Source: Acidobacteriota bacterium (GTDB lineage Bacteria > Acidobacteriota > Blastocatellia > UBA7656). Taken from it: a stretch of 64,000 nucleotides of DNA. Of this stretch, positions 9,569 through 18,543 are shown in pieces. Position 1 is the stretch's first letter. Each line of letters starts with the position of its first letter. The stretch spans positions 140,307-204,306 of the forward strand of contig JBFMDH010000003.1 in NCBI GenBank assembly GCA_040754075.1, in the 5' to 3' direction. Position numbers and translations under genes: made by a program. Under the pieces are notes generated by a model. The model did no database searches, was not told the DNA's origin, and saw only the letters and a program-made list of their open reading frames with translations.

Positions 9569-10966
9569 TCAGAATCCCGATTGATTGATGGATTTCTTGT
9601 CGAATTTCGGCGCGTATTTCTGCGCCACTTTTTCGATTTCGCTCGCTTTGCCGATTAATACGAAAACCAGATTGTCGAGCGGGTAATATTCTTTAATGAT
9701 GCGCTGGGCGTCCTGCATAGTCATCGCATCAATCTTCGCATAGAGTCCGTTGATGTCGGCTTCCGTGAGTCCAAAAAATTCGAGTTGGGCAATCGCCGCT
9801 GCCAACTGGTCGGTGGTTTCAATGCTGGTCGGAAACAGACCTTTGATGTAGGTCTTTGCCGATTTCAACTCTTCTTCAGTAATACCTTTTTCGTGAAGCC
9901 GTTTCAAAATGTTCAAGGTGCGGTCAATCGCTTCTTCGGTTTTTTCGTTGCGCGTGTAGGTTGAAATGATGAACGCGCCTTTGGCTTTGCGTTCCTCAAA
10001 ATTCGAGCGCGCGCCATAAGTGAGTCCGGTTTGGATGCGCAATTCGCTATTGAGCATCGAGGTGAACCTGCCGCCGAAAAGCGTATTCACGACGTTGATA
10101 TAAACCCGGTCGGCATTGGTTCGGGCAATGCCGAGGTTGCCAATCATGTAAAAAGTTTGCGTCGCGTCGGGTTTATCAACAAGCAACAATTTTTTACCTT
10201 GCACAGCGGGCGCATCCGTGACCTTCAACGCCGTATTGCCTTTCGCATTCCACGCGCCGAATTTATCGGTGAGCATTTTCTCCATCTCACTCGAATTGAA
10301 ATCACCGGCGACCGCCAGAATGGTATTTGCGGGCGTGTACCAGCTTTGATAGAACTTGGCGACATCCCCCTGGGTGATTGCGGCAAGCGATTTTTCGCTA
10401 CCCTGTGTCGGGCGACCATAAAGGTGATTGCCATAAAGATAACCCGCGAAGTAAATGCCAATCACCCCTTGCGCGCGGTCTTTTGCAGCCTTGATGCCAT
10501 CGACACGTTGTTTGATTAATTTAGTGACTTCGGCTTGCGGGAATGTCGGATTGAGCAAAGTATCCGCGAGTATGTCAAAGCCGGTCTTCATATCTTTTTT
10601 AATAAACTCGGCAGAACCTGTGGTTGCATCATAATTGACATTGGCTGCCAACTCGCCGCCGATGAAATCGAGTTCCGAAGAAACCTGGTCAGCGGTGCGC
10701 GTCTTCGTGCCTTTGCGCAAAAGTTCGGCGGTAACGGACGCGAGTCCTTCTTTACCGGCAGGGTCAGCCGTTGAACCGGCTTTGACGATGAAGTTAAAAC
10801 TGATGACCGGGACTTCATGCTGTTCCATTAACAATAGCGTCATGCCATTTGGCAGTTTTACTTTTTTATAAGTCGGCAATTTTAAATCGCCATTCGCTGT
10901 GGGATAGGCAACCGCCGTTGTCGCGATCAACATTAAACACCATATGCAGGCAGATAATCTCTTCAT
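9569..10966 (-). CDS. M16 family peptidase-like subunit without zinc site, 465 aa
   Basis: Second gene of an M16 pair. The start at 10966 is supported by AGAGGA five bases upstream and by a signal peptide (MKRLSACIWCLMLIATTAVA). A longer frame begins at 11008 in a TAATG overlap with the preceding stop. The two M16 half-domains are present, but where HxxEH should occur the sequence reads GLASVTAELLRKGT, so the zinc ligands are absent. The C-terminal Arg/Tyr-type substrate-binding region (LTYGARSNF) is kept. Paired active/inactive M16 proteins are known to form heterodimers, and this one probably stabilises substrate binding for the active subunit at 11008-12444. Confidence 0.9.
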   Translation of the reverse strand: MKRLSACIWCLMLIATTAVAYPTANGDLKLPTYKKVKLPNGMTLLLMEQHEVPVISFNFIVKAGSTADPAGKEGLASVTAELLRKGTKTRTADQVSSELDFIGGELAANVNYDATTGSAEFIKKDMKTGFDILADTLLNPTFPQAEVTKLIKQRVDGIKAAKDRAQGVIGIYFAGYLYGNHLYGRPTQGSEKSLAAITQGDVAKFYQSWYTPANTILAVAGDFNSSEMEKMLTDKFGAWNAKGNTALKVTDAPAVQGKKLLLVDKPDATQTFYMIGNLGIARTNADRVYINVVNTLFGGRFTSMLNSELRIQTGLTYGARSNFEERKAKGAFIISTYTRNEKTEEAIDRTLNILKRLHEKGITEEELKSAKTYIKGLFPTSIETTDQLAAAIAQLEFFGLTEADINGLYAKIDAMTMQDAQRIIKEYYPLDNLVFVLIGKASEIEKVAQKYAPKFDKKSINQSGF

Positions 10967-11007
10967 AATTCCTCTATTCAAGCGTCTTTCAACTTGGCTT
11001 CGCATCA

Positions 11008-12444
11008 TTATTTTTTGCTCGCGGTCTGTTGATTGGTTGTGGCAGTCTTCGATTTTTTCGCGGCGACCGAGGGTTTGCCGGATTCGACTTTTTTCGCATC
11101 AGCCGTGGTGTTGGCTTTTTCGGGAATCAGCGTTGCCACGGTGCGATGGTTTTCCGAAAAATATTTTTTCACCACGCGCTGCACATCTTCTTTGGTAACT
11201 TTCTTATAATCATCAGCCGCGTTGAACATCTTTTTGTAATCACCGAAAAATACTTCGTAGCTGCCAAGCGTGTTGGCTTTGCCGTTGATGGTTTTCTGTG
11301 TGCGATAAAAATCGGCAAGCAAAATATTTTTGGCTTTTTCCAGCTCTTTATCGGTAATCAATTCGGTTTTCAGTTTATCAATCTCCTGATAGATGACCTT
11401 TTCAACCGTTTCGGGCGCGACCCCATCTTTGGGTTGCGCGGTGATTTCAAAAAGCGAGGGGTCGAAACTGAAGCCGAACCCCAAACCGCCGCGCACCGAA
11501 AGCGCCAGTTGGTCTTTATCAACCAGACGTTGATACAGGCGCGAACTGTCGCCCGCGAACAACACATTTTCTAAAACGCGAAGCGGATAATAATCCGGGT
11601 GTGCCGATTCGGGTATGTGATAGCCCATCATCAAAATCGGCAACTGCGCAAATTTTTTCAGCACGATGCGGCGTTCACCAAGCTGTTCGGGTTCCGTGGT
11701 CGTAACTTTTGCCGGCAGTTCGCGGGCGCGAATCGGTGCGATATATTTTTGCGCAAACTTGATAATTTCATCGGCGCTCACATCGCCGACCACAACCATC
11801 GTGGCGTTGTTTGGCGCATAGCCCATCTCGAAATGTTTTTTGAGGTCTTCCATTTTCCAGTTTTCAATATCGACCATCCAGCCGACCACCGGCCACTGAT
11901 AGGGATGCGCCGTGAACGCCGCCGCATAAAGCTGTTCGTTCAGCAGTCCGAAATTATTGGCATCAACCGAAGTGCGCCGTTCGCTTGCCACCACGCCGCG
12001 TTCGGATTCGATAATCTTGGGGTCGAAGGCGAGGTTTTGAATGCGGTCGCCTTCGAGGTCAAAAATCAATTCAAGCGCCGAGGGCGTGAACCAGTCCTGA
12101 TAAACCGTCACATCGTTTGAGGTGTAAGCGTTGTTGCGCCCGCCGGCGGCTTCCATCACGCGGTCAAATTCGCCCGCGCCATATTTTTTCGCGCCGTTAA
12201 ACATCATGTGCTCGAAGAAATGTGAAAGCCCCGTAGTGCCGGGTCGTTCATTGCGCGAGCCGATGCGATAAAAAATATAGAGCGCCACACTCGGAATCGA
12301 GTGGTCTTCCTGAATTAAAATCTTCATCCCGTTTGTAAGCTGATGGGTTTTGACTTCAAAACTCTGGGCTTTGGTTGGGGTTGAATTGAAGGTGACAAAG
12401 AATAGAGCCAGAAACAGGCTGACAGTTGATTGCAAAAATTTCAT
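11008..12444 (-). CDS. M16 family zinc peptidase, active subunit, 478 aa
   Basis: Exported or membrane-anchored insulinase-type zinc protease. The start at 12444 follows GAGGAA with an eight-base spacer and gives a signal peptide; a Met five codons upstream is also possible. The inverted zinc motif HFFEHMMF lies at about residues 75-82 (His75, Glu78, His79), with the downstream Glu in ESERGVVASERR. The C-terminal half is the usual inactive M16_C domain. The tail is rich in Lys, Ala and Ser. It is translationally linked to the metal-less subunit that follows, so the two likely form one complex degrading peptides outside the cytoplasm. Confidence 0.93.
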   Translation of the reverse strand: MKFLQSTVSLFLALFFVTFNSTPTKAQSFEVKTHQLTNGMKILIQEDHSIPSVALYIFYRIGSRNERPGTTGLSHFFEHMMFNGAKKYGAGEFDRVMEAAGGRNNAYTSNDVTVYQDWFTPSALELIFDLEGDRIQNLAFDPKIIESERGVVASERRTSVDANNFGLLNEQLYAAAFTAHPYQWPVVGWMVDIENWKMEDLKKHFEMGYAPNNATMVVVGDVSADEIIKFAQKYIAPIRARELPAKVTTTEPEQLGERRIVLKKFAQLPILMMGYHIPESAHPDYYPLRVLENVLFAGDSSRLYQRLVDKDQLALSVRGGLGFGFSFDPSLFEITAQPKDGVAPETVEKVIYQEIDKLKTELITDKELEKAKNILLADFYRTQKTINGKANTLGSYEVFFGDYKKMFNAADDYKKVTKEDVQRVVKKYFSENHRTVATLIPEKANTTADAKKVESGKPSVAAKKSKTATTNQQTASKK

Positions 12445-12593
12445 ATAACAATTCCTCATTGATCGGGCAGTATCGCTTTACCGGTTAAGCAATCGTAACT
12501 GAATAGTCAAGCCCACAGCAAGCGGCGCTTTATTGACGAAATTAAAGCCCGGAGTTTGTGAATTACACGGGCGCTGGTATTATCACACACGAG

Positions 12594-13580
12594 ATGAGCG
12601 AAAAAATTTTAGTCACCGGAGCCACGGGATTTGTCGGCAGCCATCTGGTTGAGCGTTTGATTGAATGCGGCAAACAGGTGCGCTGCCTGGTGCGAAAATC
12701 AAGTAACCTCAGATACCTCACCCATCCGCAAATTGAATTGGTTTACGGCGGACTTGATGGCTCGACCAACTGGGAAGAGGCGTTTGCCGATGTCGGAATG
12801 GTTTATCACGTCGCCGGGTTGACCTTTGCCAGACGCCCACAAGACTATTTCATCGTCAATCATCAGGGCACCGAAGCGATTGTCTCGGCGACGCTGTTGC
12901 ATCGTGAACAGATAAAAAAATTCGTGCATGTCAGTTCGCTTGCGGCGGTCGGTCCCGGCGTCAAAGACCGTCCGGTTGACGAAGACACAACCCCCGCGCC
13001 GATTACCGCTTACGGACGCAGCAAATTGATGGGCGAAGAGGTGGTGTTGGCTGCCGCAGATTTATTACCAGTGACCATCGTGCGACCCCCTGCGGTTTAT
13101 GGGCCGCGCGATTACGCGATCTATGAAATGTTCAAAGCGATTGCCAGAGGTTTTTCTCCTTCGATTGGCAAATATGATAAGCAAATCAGTCTGGTGCATG
13201 TTTTCGATTTAGCCGATGGCATCATTCTCGCAGGTGAAAGCGACAACGCTAACGGGCGAGTCTATTTCATTTCAAGCGAAGAAATTTATTCTTATGATGC
13301 GCTGGTTGAAATGATTGCAAAAATTTTTAATCGCAAAGTGCGTTCGCTCGCGATACCGAAAAGCCTGGCTTACAGCGTGGCGGCAGTTGCCGAAGTCGCT
13401 TCAGCCATCACCCGCAAAGCGCCTGTGATGAATCGCGATAAAGTGACCGATTTTTCGCAGGAAAACTGGGGTTGTTCGATTGCCCGGGCTAAAAAAGAGT
13501 TGGGTTACGAACAACAGATTCCCATCGAAGAAGGCTTGCGCCGCACCATTGACTGGTACAGGAAAGAAGGATGGTTGTAA
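12594..13580 (+). CDS. NAD-dependent epimerase/dehydratase (extended SDR), 328 aa
   Basis: Rossmann-fold enzyme acting on nucleotide sugars or related substrates such as dihydroflavonol or sterol-like compounds. The cofactor motif GATGFVGSHL is at residues 8-17, and the catalytic Tyr140 and Lys144 are in AYGRSKLMGEE. The C-terminal half is that of extended SDRs. The ATG at 12594 places the Rossmann strand at the very N terminus; an in-frame GTG at 12558 with CCGGAG upstream is the alternative. It overlaps the following PAP2 gene by 10 bases, so they form an operon. Substrate unknown; a hopanoid or lipid role is possible given the PAP2 partner. Confidence 0.9.
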   Translation: MSEKILVTGATGFVGSHLVERLIECGKQVRCLVRKSSNLRYLTHPQIELVYGGLDGSTNWEEAFADVGMVYHVAGLTFARRPQDYFIVNHQGTEAIVSATLLHREQIKKFVHVSSLAAVGPGVKDRPVDEDTTPAPITAYGRSKLMGEEVVLAAADLLPVTIVRPPAVYGPRDYAIYEMFKAIARGFSPSIGKYDKQISLVHVFDLADGIILAGESDNANGRVYFISSEEIYSYDALVEMIAKIFNRKVRSLAIPKSLAYSVAAVAEVASAITRKAPVMNRDKVTDFSQENWGCSIARAKKELGYEQQIPIEEGLRRTIDWYRKEGWL

Positions 13581-14641
13581 AAGAAGAAGGGGAGACCGGG
13601 AGACCGGGAGGCGGGGAGACGGCAAACTTTCAAACTCCTTTGCAAGAGCCTGTGCAAGCTACTACGCGAGAGCCTCTTCAAACTTCCACACAAAACCGCA
13701 CCCTAAGCGTAGGTCAGGACGGCGCAAGCGGCGCTAAACAAAAATTACCTGAGGGCGCAGTCTACGATGGGCGATTGACACCCGCCGATAAAGTCTTCAT
13801 TGCTTATCTGCTAATCCTTGCCGGTTTAATTTTATTGGCGATTGAACGCATTGAGCATTGGGCAATGTTACTGTTGCTTCATGCGTTGAGCCTGGGCTTT
13901 ATCGTCTTACTGGCAAAAGTAATTGCGCCGAAACTGGGCAATGTCGGGCGATTCATTCGCGGCTGGTATGCCGTACCGTTTATTCCTACGACGTTTAAAG
14001 AGCTTGAATATTTGATTCCGCGCCTGCACCCGCGTGATTTCGACTGGCAACTGGCGGCTATTGATTACCGCGTGTTTGGCGTGCATCCGACCATCTGGCT
14101 CGAACGTTTGCACGTTCCGTTGCTCACGGAAATTTTTCAAATCGTTTATGCGACCTACTATTTTTATCCGGTGATTTTAGGTGTGGTACTCTGGCTGAGA
14201 GGCGATTTTGAGAGATTTCACTTCTGGGTATTTATTCTGATGTGCGGATTTTATTTATCGTATCTGGGCTATATCGCTGTACCGGCAATCGGGCCGCGAT
14301 TTATTCTCGCCGACCAACAGAGCTTGCCGCTTTCGGGCGTCTGGTTATTCGATACGATTCGCGGGACGCTTGATCGAGCCGAGGGCATTACGCGGGATTG
14401 TTTCCCCAGCGGGCATACGGAAATCACATTGCTGGTACTTTTTTATGCGTGGAAATTTCATCGGCGAACCTTTCAATGGATGTGGTTGCCGCTTTTCGCC
14501 ATCATTGTTTCAACGGTTTATTTGCGCTATCACTACGTTGTCGATGTGGTGGCGGGTGTGGTTGCGGCGCTTTTGGTGATTGCCGCCGCCAAACCAATGT
14601 ATCGCTGGCTTGGCGGTGGTGAAATTGAAACGACCGATTAA
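13571..14641 (+). CDS. PAP2 superfamily membrane phosphatase, 356 aa
   Basis: Polytopic membrane protein of the PAP2_3/inositolphosphotransferase type. The conserved motifs are DCFPSGHTE with His282, and RYHYVVDVVAG with His321 and Asp325. About seven membrane segments begin near residue 78. The first 70 residues are polar and probably disordered, and part of them (EGETGRPGGG) is encoded by a run of 8-base repeats at about 13590-13622. The ATG is preceded by GGAAAGAAGG. It probably removes phosphate from, or transfers a head group to, a lipid at the membrane. The overlap with the epimerase gene points to shared lipid or sugar-lipid metabolism. Confidence 0.88.
   Translation: MVVKEEGETGRPGGGETANFQTPLQEPVQATTREPLQTSTQNRTLSVGQDGASGAKQKLPEGAVYDGRLTPADKVFIAYLLILAGLILLAIERIEHWAMLLLLHALSLGFIVLLAKVIAPKLGNVGRFIRGWYAVPFIPTTFKELEYLIPRLHPRDFDWQLAAIDYRVFGVHPTIWLERLHVPLLTEIFQIVYATYYFYPVILGVVLWLRGDFERFHFWVFILMCGFYLSYLGYIAVPAIGPRFILADQQSLPLSGVWLFDTIRGTLDRAEGITRDCFPSGHTEITLLVLFYAWKFHRRTFQWMWLPLFAIIVSTVYLRYHYVVDVVAGVVAALLVIAAAKPMYRWLGGGEIETTD
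13590..13622. repeat. Octamer tandem repeat inside PAP2 gene
   Basis: Four imperfect copies of an 8-base unit close to CGGGAGAC lie in phase at the 5' end of the PAP2 gene. They encode the Gly/Glu/Arg-rich stretch of its N-terminal tail. The composition differs from the rest of the gene. It resembles the intergenic 7-base repeats found elsewhere in the window, except for the unit length. Confidence 0.65.
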
Positions 14642-15027
14642 GATTGGTGATGGTTGCCATTGAGTTGATGGTTCACCACCTTAATCGAAAGGGCGATTAA
14701 ATACCGATTAACCATTTCTTTATCCATTGCCTGAGCCAATTCATCTTCAAGCCTTCTGAGCGCCTGAGAGCGATTTTCAATCAATCGTTGATAAACGTGT
14801 TCTACTAAATCATCGACCATAGCGTTGGTGTTTTTATTGTGTGTTTCTGCTTCTGCCTTCAAATTGAGAGAGGTGATGACGCTGGTATGAATCGTGCGAT
14901 GAAATCGCGACACAAATTCATTCCAGGCAACCGCATCGGGGGGGCGGAGTGTACATCGCTGTATCAACTCCAAAGCGGTCATCCGACCAGCGCCATTTCT
15001 TGTGTAATCGTGATTAGGGTTCTCCAT
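14638..15027 (-). CDS. Sigma-70 region 2-like small protein, 129 aa
   Basis: Helical soluble protein. The stretch AVAWNEFVSRFHRTIHTS followed by DDLVEHVYQRLIENRSQAL resembles region 2 of ECF sigma factors (core binding and -10 recognition). Region 4 is missing, because only about 40 charged residues follow. It is therefore either a sigma-like fragment or a regulator that binds the polymerase core. It follows the CxxC/HTH gene by 36 bases, and its end lies against the end of the convergent PAP2 gene with a 4-base overlap. The assignment rests on pattern only; a profile search of region 2 would settle it. Confidence 0.5.
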   Translation of the reverse strand: MENPNHDYTRNGAGRMTALELIQRCTLRPPDAVAWNEFVSRFHRTIHTSVITSLNLKAEAETHNKNTNAMVDDLVEHVYQRLIENRSQALRRLEDELAQAMDKEMVNRYLIALSIKVVNHQLNGNHHQS

Positions 15028-15063
15028 TTTCTCTCCACTGTTTTGGCGGTCAATGTTTTATTT

Positions 15064-15375
15064 TTATGCGTGTACTAGCGTTAAGTATCTTTGGCCCAAG
15101 TTGGTGGATTTGGCTGCTGCCTTGATTTGAGCAAGCGATTCGGGGCAAACCAGAAGCACCCGTATGGCAGTTTCTGTGAAATGGATTTTCTTGTCATTCA
15201 CCAGCTGGCATAGTTCCAGCGTGCTCAAGCCAAAAATGGCGGTCGCTTCATCCAGTGATAACATCGTGGTGTCTTCGCTGCAAACCGGGCAATTCGGTTT
15301 AATCGCTTTGCTGCGACGGCGTATCACCATCACCTCGTGAGTTTCTACGATGATTTCAGTTCTTGTTGTATCCAC
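15064..15375 (-). CDS. CxxC and helix-turn-helix-like small protein, 103 aa
   Basis: The N-terminal part has a beta-like strand with HEVMVIRRR, then CPVCSEDTTMLSLDEA with one CxxC pair. AIFGLSTLELCQLVNDKKIHF follows and looks like an excisionase/MerR-type helix-turn-helix, then a closing LLVCPESL. Small proteins of this layout seem to recur in acidobacterial genomes near winged-helix regulators; this is recollection, not a search result. It is transcribed away from the PD40 regulator at 15571 and shares its upstream region, which contains direct repeats. A role in DNA binding is inferred. Confidence 0.55.
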   Translation of the reverse strand: MDTTRTEIIVETHEVMVIRRRSKAIKPNCPVCSEDTTMLSLDEATAIFGLSTLELCQLVNDKKIHFTETAIRVLLVCPESLAQIKAAAKSTNLGQRYLTLVHA

Positions 15376-15378
15376 GTC

Positions 15379-15477
15379 CTGACCTCAGAAAAGTTTGCTT
15401 GGGTCAGCGAACTGTGATATTTTTGCACCCAAAGTTTATTAGGTTCAGGCTTCCCTGTTCACTGACCTCAAGTTTGC
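15379..15477. promoter_or_regulatory. Direct repeats in divergent promoter region
   Basis: CTGACCTCA followed by AAGTTTGC occurs at 15379-15398 (with three extra bases) and again, without them, at 15462-15477, about 83 bases apart. Each is followed within about 20 bases by an ACTGTGA-like string (15411-15417 and 15478-15484). A reverse-complement half (GCAAACTT) lies near 15516-15523. The region separates the CxxC/HTH gene from the winged-helix regulator. OmpR-type winged helices bind direct repeats, so these are candidate operators; this is inference. Confidence 0.4.
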
Positions 15478-15570
15478 ACTGTGACAATTTCATATTGGGT
15501 TCGCTAAAATCCTTAGCAAACTTTGAATCTTTTATGAAAAAACTCTGAATAAGACTTAACAGGTAGTGAT

Positions 15571-17988
15571 ATGAAGCATTTATACAGATTCGGCGATTTT
15601 TATTTAGACCCCCAAAACAAATCTTTATTAAAAGACCAGGCGACGATTCAGCTTGCGCCCAAGACCTTCGACACCCTTTTGGTGCTGGTTGAAAAAAACG
15701 GTAATGTCGTAACCAAAGATGAATTGTTACAGAAAGTCTGGCAGGGCGCTGCCATTGAAGAGAACAATTTAAACCAACAGATTTCCGCTCTGCGGAAAAC
15801 TTTGGGTGAAGCGCCCGATGGCATGAAGTTCATCGAAACGATTCCGAAACGCGGTTACAAATTCGTCGCCCCGGTTGAAGAAGTCGATGACGCCATCATC
15901 ATCGAAAAGCATAAACTCTCGCGCGTGGTCATTGAACATCGAAGCGGCGAGCAGGCGCAGGTTGCAACAGCGGAACTCACAGACCCGGCGACTAAAGTTT
16001 TACCTGAGACTCAGCAAAGCTTTTGGCAAACCCGGCAAAAGGTGATTGCGGCTTTCCTGATACTTCTGATGCTCATCGGCGGCTACACGATTTGGCGATA
16101 CTTCAAACCGGTTGATAGTCCTGAAGCTCAGTGGAGCAACGGCATCATTGAAACTCAGCTTATTTCCGTAAAAGCAAATGTCGGCGGAGGTATTGGTTCA
16201 TGCAAATTTTCACCTGACGGAAAGCTGGTGGCTTATACTGATGAAAGAGATAATTATCTCAACATTCGAGTCACTAAAGTTGGCAGCAACGTTTCAAGAG
16301 CGATTACCGATGAAAAATCGATAAATCAAAGCCCGGTCTGGTCGCCTGATGGTGGGCAGATTGCTTTTTTATCTGACCGGGGCAGTAAACTCGGACTGTG
16401 GGCGGTGGATTCTTTTGGCGGCGCGCCGAAACCTCTCATCACGTTTGATGACTTCGGAGAAAAGGGCAAAGAGGGTAAACCATCACTTATCAAATGGTCA
16501 AAAAACGAAAAAATTTACTATCAATGGGGCAGCAATTTATTTAGCGTCGATTTAAATTCAAAAGCCATTTCGCAAATCACGTCATTTGACCAGACAAAAT
16601 TTTTTACCAGAGATTTCGACATTTCAGCCGACGAAAACTATATCGTGTATTTGGATAAACAGAACAACCAGTCCGATATTTGGCAACTGCCGATGCAGGG
16701 TGGCACTCCGGTTCAACTTACCAGTGATGCAGCAACCGAACGTAGTCCGTTGTGGTATCCTGACGGGAAACACTTGGTTTACAAATCAATCACCGATGCC
16801 ACCAATCAAATCTGTTTATACAATCTCGAAAGCCGAGAGATAACCCAGATTAAACTTGAAAACGACGATGGCGCTTTGAGGGATATATCACCCGATGGTC
16901 AGCAGATACTCTATTCTCAAAGAAAAATTGAATCGGATATATGGAAACTGGATGTAGATAATCCCGAAGAAATTCCGCTGACTGCGGAATCGGATTTGGA
17001 ATCCTGGGCGGACGCTTCACCCGATGGCACAACCATCGCCTATCAAGTGATTAAAGGAACCCAGGGAAGATGGGATTTTAAAGAAAGCCGGTTATTTATT
17101 AAACCGATTGCTTCGGAAAGTCCGGCAACTGAACTCGCGGCGAAAGCCTATGACCCGCAATGGTCACCCGATGGAAAAAGCATCGCATTTCTTCGGGTTG
17201 TCGAGGGGTTCCATGACCTCTGTGTGATTAGCGCGATGGGCGGGCAGGAACGAAATCTGGTAGCGGGCAATGTTCAATATGGTGGTTCAGTTCCTCCGGC
17301 AATGCTTCGCTCACTGCCCAAAGATTATTGCTGGTCGCCCGATAGCAGCAAAATTGCTTATAGCTACCGGCAAGATGAAGTGAACAATATCTGGGTAGTA
17401 GCGGCAGATGGCTCCGACAATCGGAAAATTTCAAACAATCTGGATACAAACCTCGAAGTAAAATGCCCGATGTGGTCGCCTGATGGCAAACGCCTTGCCT
17501 ATATTTCCGGTTACACTCCTCCCCCAAATGAAAATCAACGTTGGAGTTTATGGGTTTCCGATTCGGATAAGCCGGTATTTCAAACGGCTTCCGTTTTACA
17601 ATTACTGGGCTGGGCAGGAGAAAACGAATTCATAGTCGCAAGCGTTGAAAACGAAAGGGGCAATAAAGCCAACCTTACAAAAGTGACATTGTCAAAAATT
17701 TCCCCCGCAGGTGAACAAAAAATTGCCACTCTCGAATCGACCTACCTTGCCAATATTTATTTATCGCCGGATGGTAAGCAGGTAGCATTTGTGGCGGTGC
17801 AAAACGGCAAAGGAAATATTTATCTGATGCCAGTTGGCGGAGGCGAGGTTAAACCATTAACCAACAATCCTGACCCAAGGGTGCTCTTTTCGACACTCAA
17901 CTGGTCAGCCGACAGCAAAACCCTGTTTTACGGGAAAACCGGGTTAATTAACGGATTAACTCTGATTACGAGCAAAGGAGACGAATAG
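15571..17988 (+). CDS. Winged-helix (OmpR/CadC-type) membrane regulator with PD40 propeller, 805 aa
   Basis: Residues 1-105 form a Trans_reg_C winged helix (FGDFYLDPQ, LAPKTFDTLLVLVE, NNLNQQISALRKTLG, TIPKRGYKFVAPV). One membrane segment follows near residues 155-172 (VIAAFLILLMLIGGYTIW). The remaining 620 residues form PD40/TolB-like propeller repeats with SPDG motifs, predicted outside the cytoplasm. This is the CadC/ToxR layout, with a DNA-binding head inside and a sensor propeller outside. Its stop codon directly abuts the ATG of the next small gene, so that gene is almost certainly co-transcribed. Candidate operators lie in its upstream region. The ligand is unknown. Confidence 0.9.
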   Translation: MKHLYRFGDFYLDPQNKSLLKDQATIQLAPKTFDTLLVLVEKNGNVVTKDELLQKVWQGAAIEENNLNQQISALRKTLGEAPDGMKFIETIPKRGYKFVAPVEEVDDAIIIEKHKLSRVVIEHRSGEQAQVATAELTDPATKVLPETQQSFWQTRQKVIAAFLILLMLIGGYTIWRYFKPVDSPEAQWSNGIIETQLISVKANVGGGIGSCKFSPDGKLVAYTDERDNYLNIRVTKVGSNVSRAITDEKSINQSPVWSPDGGQIAFLSDRGSKLGLWAVDSFGGAPKPLITFDDFGEKGKEGKPSLIKWSKNEKIYYQWGSNLFSVDLNSKAISQITSFDQTKFFTRDFDISADENYIVYLDKQNNQSDIWQLPMQGGTPVQLTSDAATERSPLWYPDGKHLVYKSITDATNQICLYNLESREITQIKLENDDGALRDISPDGQQILYSQRKIESDIWKLDVDNPEEIPLTAESDLESWADASPDGTTIAYQVIKGTQGRWDFKESRLFIKPIASESPATELAAKAYDPQWSPDGKSIAFLRVVEGFHDLCVISAMGGQERNLVAGNVQYGGSVPPAMLRSLPKDYCWSPDSSKIAYSYRQDEVNNIWVVAADGSDNRKISNNLDTNLEVKCPMWSPDGKRLAYISGYTPPPNENQRWSLWVSDSDKPVFQTASVLQLLGWAGENEFIVASVENERGNKANLTKVTLSKISPAGEQKIATLESTYLANIYLSPDGKQVAFVAVQNGKGNIYLMPVGGGEVKPLTNNPDPRVLFSTLNWSADSKTLFYGKTGLINGLTLITSKGDE

Positions 17989-18372
17989 ATGAACTCAGAA
18001 AAAGCTTTCACCATCAATGTCCTCAGCAAAAACGCAAAAGCCCACGCCGAAATTGTCGAGCGTGATTTTTATGCGGAAGATTTCAGAACCTTTTTAGTCC
18101 TCAGAGAGGTTCTCGATATTTTTCAGCGACGAATGATTGATTATTATCTGGCGGGCGAAACCGTTGAAGAGCGCAACGCCCGCGCCGCCGAAATCGAAAA
18201 AGGCATCAGCGCCATTCCCAATGAAATTTGGATGATTGACCAACTTCAATGCCATGATGATGGGGATTGTCCCGATGGGCAAAGATGCCTTGATGGGGTT
18301 TGCCAAGCCATGATGCAAGAGCGCGCTAAGGCATTAAAAGCATTTGCACAATCCGGTTCTCTGAAACCGTAA
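17989..18372 (+). CDS. Unknown 127-aa protein with C-x5-CPxGQxC cysteine motif
   Basis: Not recognised. The first 85 residues are charged and helical (EVLDIFQRRMIDYYLAGETV), with no signal peptide or membrane segment. Then comes a compact cysteine cluster, C-HDDGD-CPDGQRCLDGVCQ, at about residues 88-106, and a short basic helix. The same spacing C-x5-CPxGQxCxxGxCQ appears in the next gene (18544-18744), which does have an N-terminal hydrophobic segment. The start ATG touches the stop of the PD40 regulator, so the pair is one unit. It may be a metal-binding or disulfide-knot protein, or a peptide precursor with a long leader. All of these are inference. Confidence 0.8.
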   Translation: MNSEKAFTINVLSKNAKAHAEIVERDFYAEDFRTFLVLREVLDIFQRRMIDYYLAGETVEERNARAAEIEKGISAIPNEIWMIDQLQCHDDGDCPDGQRCLDGVCQAMMQERAKALKAFAQSGSLKP

Positions 18373-18543
18373 TATTGCGATTTCCTCAATCATTTGGTTA
18401 AATTTCGCGGCTCCATAAAAACATTCTTGGTTGAATCAACGCTAAATAGTTTTGGGGTAGCGTTAGCTCTCATGTAGGTTTATGACTTTGGATGCTCCAT
18501 TCGTCATAAATAAATATCAACGCTCAACAATATGGAGGATTAA

